Position numbers and translations under genes: made by a program. Below the pieces are notes generated by a model, which saw only the letters and a program-made list of their open reading frames with translations, was not told the DNA's origin and searched no databases. A DNA stretch of 64,000 bases from Venturia oleaginea (taxonomy: Eukaryota; Ascomycota; Dothideomycetes; Venturiales; Venturiaceae): NCBI GenBank assembly GCA_013176395.1, contig JABMLP010000013.1, forward strand, positions 1,116,001 to 1,180,000, written 5' to 3'. Positions within the stretch are counted from its first letter, which is position 1; each line of letters starts with the position of its first letter. Below, in pieces: positions 57,037-64,000 of this stretch.

Positions 57037-60000
57037 CTAGGTGCCACGAAACAAGAACTGCAAGTCCTCAGGAGTCAGCTTGTCCATAGCAACTTTGTCG
57101 TTGTTGATTGTGCCGCTAATCATGTTGGCTTTCTTCTCCTGAAGAAGCACCATACGCGATTCAACGGAGTCTTCGATGCAGAGGCGGGTGATGACACAAG
57201 GACGGGTCTGACCAATACGATGGCATCGATCAGCAGACTGCCACTCAGCTGCAGGGTTCCACCATCTGGAAGTAGATTAGCGAAGTACTGTGAAGACGAC
57301 TCTGGTGTCAACTTACGGGTCGACAATGAAGACTCTGGAGGCCTCGGTGAGGTTGAGAGCGACACCACCAGCCTTCAAGCTCACAAGGAAGACCTCCACA
57401 TCGGTGTTATTCATGAAGTAGTCAATGCTTCGCTGGCGCTGTACAGGCGTCATGCTTCCATCCAACATAACAGTATTGAAACCAGCGCGGCGCAAACGCC
57501 ACTCAATGAGTTGCAACATTGATGTGAATTGCGAGAAAACGATGGACTTCAGTGTCAGCTTTTTACTACGAAGCTTGTAAAGATCATAAACCAGCATCTC
57601 AATCTTGGTCGACGAGGTCCAATTCTCCATCTTGATGCGGTTGATGATCGAGGACTTTTTGACCTGGTCCTCATCCTGTTCGATATCCGGCTGCTCCCAG
57701 TCGATGGACAGTGGAATGTGACAGCGCGGGCAGTCAGAGTCACCACTAGAAGCCTCACATGTCTGCACGTAGCTCTTGACGCAGGAGCGACAGAACTCAT
57801 GGTGGCAACGCGAGCGAATGGCTTCCTCAGCTGGCTCGTCACAGATGTTGCAGATGAGAACATTCTGGCCGCCTTCAGAGTGCTTCTTCAGGATCAAATC
57901 TGGATGATTGGCAACTTGGCGCATCTGCATAATGAGACCGAAGATGTTGGCATAATTGTTGAGCATCACACCCTGAGAGACATAGGTGTCGAATTTTCGT
58001 GAGGTATTGCTCATGATGCTGGATGAGAAATCGCGCTCGATCTCGCCAAAGAACTCGTTGTGGATGACAATCTCCTTGGGAGGCAGCTCCATAGAAGAGG
58101 TGTGATCTTTCTTCATGCGACGAAGCATGACGCGACTAGTGATCTCGTGAAGCTTGTTCATTGCCTTGGATCGAAGTTCCATGCTGTCACCAGTAATGGG
58201 ATTGAGCAACTCTTCATTGAAGACCGAGCGATGTTCAGCAGCAGAGTGCTTGCAGTCCTTGCACATGTAATCCTCGCCAATTGACCAGTGAAGCTGTGCA
58301 CACTCGCAGCGTTCACAAAAGTAGTCAGCGAATGGACGGACTTCAAGGAAACGCAACAATGAGAAGAACTCTCCGATCTTGTTCTGGACAGGAGTGCCGG
58401 ACAAGCACCACTTGTACTCGCCCTTCAAAGCAAAGCATGCTTTGGCGACACCGGTGGTGCGCTGCTTAATGCTGTGAGCCTCATCGAGGATGAGTCGGTG
58501 GAACTTCACGGTGTGGATTGGTGACTTCTCCTTCACGATATCTTCACCTCGGGACCAGCCTTTCTCCTGCTTGCGATACATTGACTCCAGTGAATTGTAA
58601 GACATCATGATGACATCGTACTGGCGAATCGTCTTGACAGTGAGGTTCTTCGACTTGGCATTGGAATTGTGAACGACAAGCACCTTGAGTGTGCCATTGG
58701 TGTACTCGCCGATCTCTTTGTCCCATTGCATAAGAGCGACAGGAGGAACTAGCACGAGAGTAGGGTCCTTTGCAGGATAGTCCGACATGATGAGAGACAC
58801 TGCTTGAATGGTCTTGCCCATGCCCATCTCGTCACCAAGAAGTCCACCCTTATAGGACGACTTCTCTTGTCTCATCATCCAGGCCAGTCCTTCGAGTTGA
58901 AAAGACTTGAGCGTACGGTTGATCGATTGTGGCTGCTCAGCTGGAACCGGAGTGATGATTGGCACTTTCTTGAGCTCATCCCACATGGTCTTGATCTCAG
59001 GATGGGCCTTTTCCAGCTTGTTGCGTCGAGCTTGCTTTCGGTCGTATGGCAAACCAGCCTGTCTAGCCTGTCTCAATGCTGTCATTCGTGTAGCTTTCTG
59101 TTGTCGATGGCGTTTCTCCAAGTCAGTTGCGCGAAGAGCTTGCAAGTTGCTTGTTGGTGTGGAGAGCGCAGTGCTCGAAGTGGACGTTGTGGCCAACGGG
59201 CTCAGTGAGCTCGTGCTGGAAATTGACTGTCGGCGATCTGCGAGGGGAAAATCGTCGTCCGAGTCCTCGAAGGAGCCATCAGAATGAATGGAGAGTTCTT
59301 CGTCGGAGTCACTCTCAATCTTTGCGAAAGAGTTGCGAGCGCTTGAGCTTGCTTTTCTGACTGGCTTAGATTTGACAGCTGGGCTCTTGAAGTCTTTGGT
59401 TAAACGGCTGCGCTTTAGAAGTGATTCGTCATCGGAGTCAGAGTTCTGTGAATATCAGCACGATCTTTGGATTTCATGGAGAATTGCAAGTCTCACCACG
59501 ATCTCTGCCTTTTCATCTTCGCTATCGTCCCTCAAATCAACGAAGTTTCGCTTACGACCACTAGAGCGTGTAAAGGACGGGCCGGCCTCGCTCACTGCAG
59601 GCGATCCGTATTCCTCCTCTTGCATGGCTCTAGCAAGCTCCTCATCCCGCGATGTGGCGTTTGACCGAGTAGTAGTGGCTTGAGAACCTCGCTTTCGCTT
59701 GTTGCTGGAATTCAGGGCAATGCCTCCCAACTTGAAGCTCTTTTGATCAGGATTTGCGCTTCCTTCAGCTGCTGGTGTGTTGGCTGTAGTCGTGGCAGGA
59801 GAGTCGTAGCCGATTGAGGTGTCTCTGGTAGACGATCCCACGGAAGAGCGAGAACTTGCGCTGGCTGCAGCCTCACGGTGGGAGCCTGTGTCGAGCGTCA
59901 TGGCTGGTGCTGGTATTACCACGCTGTGTAGCAGTCGCCTGTTTTGCAATCTTGCTACAGGTACGCTTGGTGGACTTGAATGACTTATGTCGTGTTCGTA

Positions 60001-60239
60001 ATCGGAGGAATTGGCAACAAAGGACGATTGGCGTGCTGATTTGCGGCGAGCGGTGGCGTTGGAATCCGGTGCGGAGTGAGGAGTGTTGGAGCCAACTATT
60101 TTGGTTTGTTAGCGAATATTCGAAGGAAGAATGTGACCAGAGCGGGCAAGGCTTGCGGGTTCAGGCTGGGAAAGCCTCCACGCTGTGTAAATATTGCTAT
60201 CTTACGCATCCTAGCAGCTCGCCTGGGTTTGGGAGCCAT
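57037..60239 (-). CDS. rad16: DNA repair ATPase/E3 ligase Rad16
   Basis: Four exons join in frame to about 1000 residues. The N-terminal third is basic/acidic and disordered. A SNF2 ATPase follows: [14 protein letters not shown] (Walker A), [12 protein letters not shown] (DEAH), [10 protein letters not shown], then a C3HC4 RING between the two lobes ([20 protein letters not shown] ... CPRCHIPLS), and the C-lobe with [28 protein letters not shown] and DRCHRIGQ. A zinc-binding insert ([11 protein letters not shown] ... [11 protein letters not shown]) precedes the RING. This is the layout of Rad16, which with Rad7 performs global-genome nucleotide excision repair of non-transcribed DNA. The first exon is only 11 codons; the last carries [12 protein letters not shown]. 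Confidence 0.95.
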
Positions 60240-61034
60240 TTTGATAGATTTTGATGAAGACTTGGACAAGCACGATGGGACAGGAGTGAGTGGATGTCGA
60301 ATCTGGACAATGAGAGAGGAGGAAGAAGGAGAGCAGCAACCGGGAGGCAAACGAGCGATCACCACTTGCCTTAGGAGGTACGATTGGACCGAGCCGCGGC
60401 CGTGCCTCGACGAACCTTTGGACTGCAACAATCGCGTCAAGATCAACAGCGAGACACGAGTCGAGAGACAATGAATGACCACGGCGTGAGAGTGTGAGAA
60501 TGGCGCGAGAATTGAGGGTGTTCGAAGTCCGAAGTCTCCAGAAATTCCAGGCAGACGCGCTCTTACACCTACTCACATGACTAGTTTGATGATTTCTGAA
60601 AGCGGAATAATTAATATGGCAAATGAGGCTCCGTAGAAAACGTTCAAATCTTTGAATAGGAACATAGTGTGATCTACTGCAATATTTCATGCGGCAAGTC
60701 CTGCCAGTATACAGGGAGAATATTTGAAAACAGTATCAAGTCTTGATCGTGGTGCATATATTGACATATGGCCTCCAGATATCCTGGCAATGCTCCGGTA
60801 CCGTTCTATCTATGGGCTGAGGATCAAGGTTGAGGAGGGAAAGATTCCGACGTCTGCTGTGCGCTTCTTATACATCATGATATCATGAATCAATCGTATA
60901 CACAGGCTGTGATTACAGACGTTGATGGTGTATATATTCACGGCATCCTACAAACAGTCGTCTATCTCCTTGTTCACAAAAATGAGGGCCATTTCCCAGT
61001 GCAATGCCAAAGACAAAGCCTTTCCAGACTCTGC
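60240..61034. other. Intergenic, rad16 promoter side
   Basis: No gene supported. Between two minus-strand genes. Confidence 0.5.
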
Positions 61035-62191
61035 TCAAAGGGTCAAGTTCATTTCGCCATAGAAGGGGACGCCAAGCGAAGACAACAACAATCTTGCCTC
61101 CCTGTTCGTCTTGGCACTCGTGTGAACTGTGACATGACATCCAGGAATCATCTTTGGCGGGTACCTGTCGAGTGATTAGCATTTCGCTCAGCAAATTGGT
61201 CAGATTCGTGAACCTTACATATCGTAATTGACCTCAATCTCTGGGAACAGGGCCACAGATTCTGCATCAAATCCAAAGGAAATGCATCCCGTCATATCAC
61301 CACTCGATCCCTTTACTCCCTTCCAGTCCTTAATTCTGGGCATGACCAAATCCACGCACTTGGCTAAAAAGTTATGCATGTCCTCGCCATACAGGTTTGC
61401 CGTCACCGCAACATATTTGTCCTTTTTCAGAGCCCATTGCTGCACAGCCCTCCTCGATTTATGCGCCTCAATTCGTACATTGGTAATGGATTGTACAACC
61501 ATACCAGCAACATGGAGATAGGCACTATCATTGCTGGCCCGGCTCTGCATGGTGTGCACAGTAATGCGCTCCAGTTTCGGCACATTCTGGAAAGTTATCC
61601 TTTTATGAACCGGTCGTAGGACAGATCCTCCTTTCGGTGCTCGAAGAGGTCGATTGGCGAAATATGGCGAGTCCCCTTCCCAGGATCGCAGTCGCTCTCC
61701 AATTGCCGGCTCTTTTACACCTGGAGGGAGATGTGTGTATGCCAACGCCAAAAGGTCATGAGCAGCTGTGCTTTCGTATGTCTGTTCGAGACGGGAGAGG
61801 GTAAATGGACCTGGGACGAATTCTCGAGATGCAGGATCGGAGGGTGGAGGAGGTTGGTAGGGATGGAAAGGTCCACGGTAGTATCTTGGAGGGCGAAACT
61901 GGTATCTATTCTGTGTTAGGTCGCTACCACGTTCCAAGCCATTGAATCAACTCACCTGCTCGGGGGTAATTGCCTACTCCTTCTCTTTGATTGACCCACA
62001 GGATCGAATCTTTTGATAATGTCCTCGGCTGGTGGTGGGGCCTGGAAGGAGGATGTCTCGAGGTCGTCTGGATACGATTCATCTATCGACGAGATGCATC
62101 GCCGCCCTCCAATTGTTTGCAATCGCAAACATTGATTTGAGCTCTTCCGTAGCGAAGGGACAAACGACCTGCGCAACTCTTGTAGGGCCAT
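61035..62191 (-). CDS. MRPL7: Mitochondrial ribosomal protein uL5m (Mrpl7)
   Basis: Three exons: 62191 to about 61957, a long middle exon to about 61217, and about 61162-61035, giving roughly 345 residues. The N-terminus (MALQELRRSFVPSLRKSSNQ) is basic and fits a mitochondrial presequence. The uL5 fold is seen in HKRITFQNVPKLERITVHTM, ESVALFPEIEVNYDMYPPKM and the C-terminal strand-helix PGCHVTVHTSAKTNREARLL, ending VPFYGEMNLTL. The first splice is AGCAG to ATACCAG; the second falls inside the DM codon pair before YPPKM. It binds 5S-position/central protuberance rRNA in the mitoribosome. Confidence 0.88.
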
Positions 62192-62224
62192 TGGGTGATG
62201 GTTGATTGTCCGGAAGTCCGCAAA

Positions 62225-62853
62225 TCAAAAAAGTCGAGACGGGATGGACTGAGAGACGCTAGCCGAGCTCTGGGATTCTTTCAAGTCACAGCAAAGGCCG
62301 CCCATTCCCACCTGCCTCCTTAACAAAATATAATGCCCAACAGCAGTACTTTCCTCACCACCTCCAATCCCCGTCGCTCCTAGTACAGAACTACTTAAAA
62401 CCCTCCCAATTCTCCCCTGCTCAATCACACCCCTCGCTTCCCTTGTCGTCCCTGTAACCCACAATAACCCTCCCTCCTCCCTTCCTCGCAGTTTCAAGCA
62501 TTCCCTTCGCTACAGTGGTATCACGATCAAGTGGCCACTCACAGAAGACATCCTCCCCCTTCTCTAAAGAGGCTAGAAGGACTTGGGCGTGTGTGTCGAC
62601 GCGCGTGTTGGCTACCACGAGATCAATATCGGGATCATTTGCTAGATCCTCCGGTGATCCATAGGCTTTTTTAGTTTCAGGGAGCGAGTAAGCTTCCATA
62701 GCCTTGTTGGTAACTTCGATGCTGGAATTACAGAGAGCGGCGATGGCATAGTGTGGGGATTGAAGACGATAGGGCAGGTGAGCTTTTTGCGGCCCAATTT
62801 GTGCCTGTTGCTGCTGCTGAGAGACTGGTTATACCCACGCGGATTGGAGCCAT
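62225..62853 (-). pseudogene. Gfo/Idh/MocA (Gal80-like) oxidoreductase remnant
   Basis: A start MAPIRVGITSLSAAATG gives the first strand and nucleotide-binding turn. An extra A in the A5 run at 62784-62788 shifts the frame. The next frame continues HLPYRLQSPHYAIAALCNSS, DLVVANTRVDTHAQVLL and the conserved EKGEDVFCEWPLD. A second shift near 62450 leads to ARGVIEQGRIGRVLSSSVLG and then out of homology near 62300. Intact members are about 370 residues NAD(P)-dependent sugar or dihydrodiol dehydrogenases; this one keeps barely half. No function is expected. Confidence 0.8.
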
Positions 62854-64000
62854 GCTGTTTGGAACTTTGGAAAAGAATTTAAGAGATTTTGAAGAAAGGG
62901 AGGTGTGTATGAGGTAATGAGAGGCCAGCACTATTCCTACTACACATTCCTTACCGATAGGAGGCGAAGGACCGAGCTCAGAAATCGCGCTCCGACTCGG
63001 AAATTCTAGTAAGAAGATAACTTTCTTTCTAAGATTAATTCGATTACTTTCGAGTAAGATTTTATAAAATATTTCGCGTAGTAAAGGAGTTCTCTTAACT
63101 CTCTCTCTAATTTAGGATCTTAACATCAAAGGTTCCTAGAGGTACCTGACTTTACGAAGAGAAAGAAGTCGTACAAAAGGAACAATCCCGGGTGTAGAAG
63201 GAAAATCTAAATATGTTGTAGAAACAGTACTGGCCTAGTAAGATGCGACGGCAAACGAGGGGAGTACATCACGCAATGTTATAGAGAGATAATCGCTTAG
63301 AAATCGATTGACGATAAATCAGTGTCGCTCGTGCTAATTGGAAAACACCTAAAGGTATGATGAATCTAATAAACCTAATAAGGCTGTTATGAAGTACGAA
63401 GGAAAGAAAGAGGCAATCGAACATCCAGAAACAAAGCTTGCTGCAAGGAATCCCGCACCACATGTCAGAATGTAAAAAAGGGAGAGGATTTCCTGCATAG
63501 ACATGGTCTATCGAAGTGCTGATGGATGCGAGCTGGAGCCGGAGTTTAAGTTGTATACATATACACCAAAAATGTCACTGCATCCTACCACCCTTGACTA
63601 TGACAAGCTCAGCTTGCCTATTTTCCACAGTCTAGTAGTCATGATATCCTCTTGTCGTTGACATGACCGCGAATGTCCCAGCTTCGGTTCTTGGTGGGAG
63701 AGGTCCGTCGTGTTTGTTTTGACCAAGGGCTATGCTACTTTGCTTCGCCTACAACTTTCGAGGTAGATACTAGTAATTCCGTTGATACTGGCCATATCAA
63801 GCTTAAATTCTCGGATTAATTAGCGAGATACTGAAGGTAGGAGCTTCGAGAGTTTGAATATTTTTAATCGTTGCGGCGTTGAGGTATAAGTCATGGTTTT
63901 TGGTATTTGCATGGCCAAACTAATTTGATCAAAATTTACTAGATTCCATGGGAAGCACCAGATATGATCTAACTAGCTTTGCTTTTCGTCAAATTGTTAC
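62854..64000. other. Right-end intergenic, A+T-rich
   Basis: No gene seen. The stretch from about 62990 to 63420 is rich in TAA/TTA and short AT palindromes compared with neighbouring genes. Confidence 0.5.

Overview
This window is from a filamentous ascomycete (Pezizomycotina). The coding genes carry many short GT-AG introns of about 45-80 nt with CTAAC/CTGAC branch points. Recognisable proteins are of fungal type: a Ste12 factor with both a homeodomain and C2H2 fingers, a Bur1 kinase, a Hom3-type aspartokinase, a hydrophobin and a Fot1/pogo transposon. I cannot place it below subphylum from the sequence alone.

Layout. 0.5-37.9 kb is mostly an intact, conserved core. In order it holds a DDT/WHIM chromatin protein (-), ribosomal protein uL2 (+), an N-BAR protein (+), an Sth1/Snf21-type remodelling ATPase (+), an unknown protein divergent from the Rai1/DXO decapping nuclease, a 4.9-kb gene-poor stretch leading into ste12 (+), a conserved small unknown protein (+), a hydrophobin (+), a small secreted Cys-rich protein (+), aspartokinase (-), and bur1 (-) divergent from a probable complex I subunit (+).

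38.4-54 kb is an accessory, decaying zone. A pogo/Fot1-like element with two frameshifts lies next to a coclaurine-N-methyltransferase/cyclopropane-synthase-like gene that is split by a 1.6-kb insertion resembling a LINE, flanked by a 14-bp target duplication. Further right are a small histone-H1-like protein (-), a NAPE-PLD-like metallo-beta-lactamase (-) with a probable GC-AG intron, an unidentified enzyme-like gene (-) with a frameshift, a divergent cytochrome P450 (+) destroyed by a ~0.4-kb internal inversion, and a broken F-box gene.

54.4-62.2 kb returns to intact genes: an F-box/LRR-like protein, Rad16 and mitochondrial uL5m (all -). The right end holds a frameshifted Gfo/Idh/MocA oxidoreductase remnant and an A+T-rich stretch with no gene.

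The genes do not form one pathway. The core mixes chromatin, transcription, RNA-quality, translation and Thr/Met biosynthesis genes. The only candidate metabolic pair is the divergent unidentified enzyme and P450 at 46.9-51.5 kb, and the P450 is certainly inactive as sequenced. All splice sites were placed by eye from reading frame, donor/acceptor consensus and remembered family conservation.
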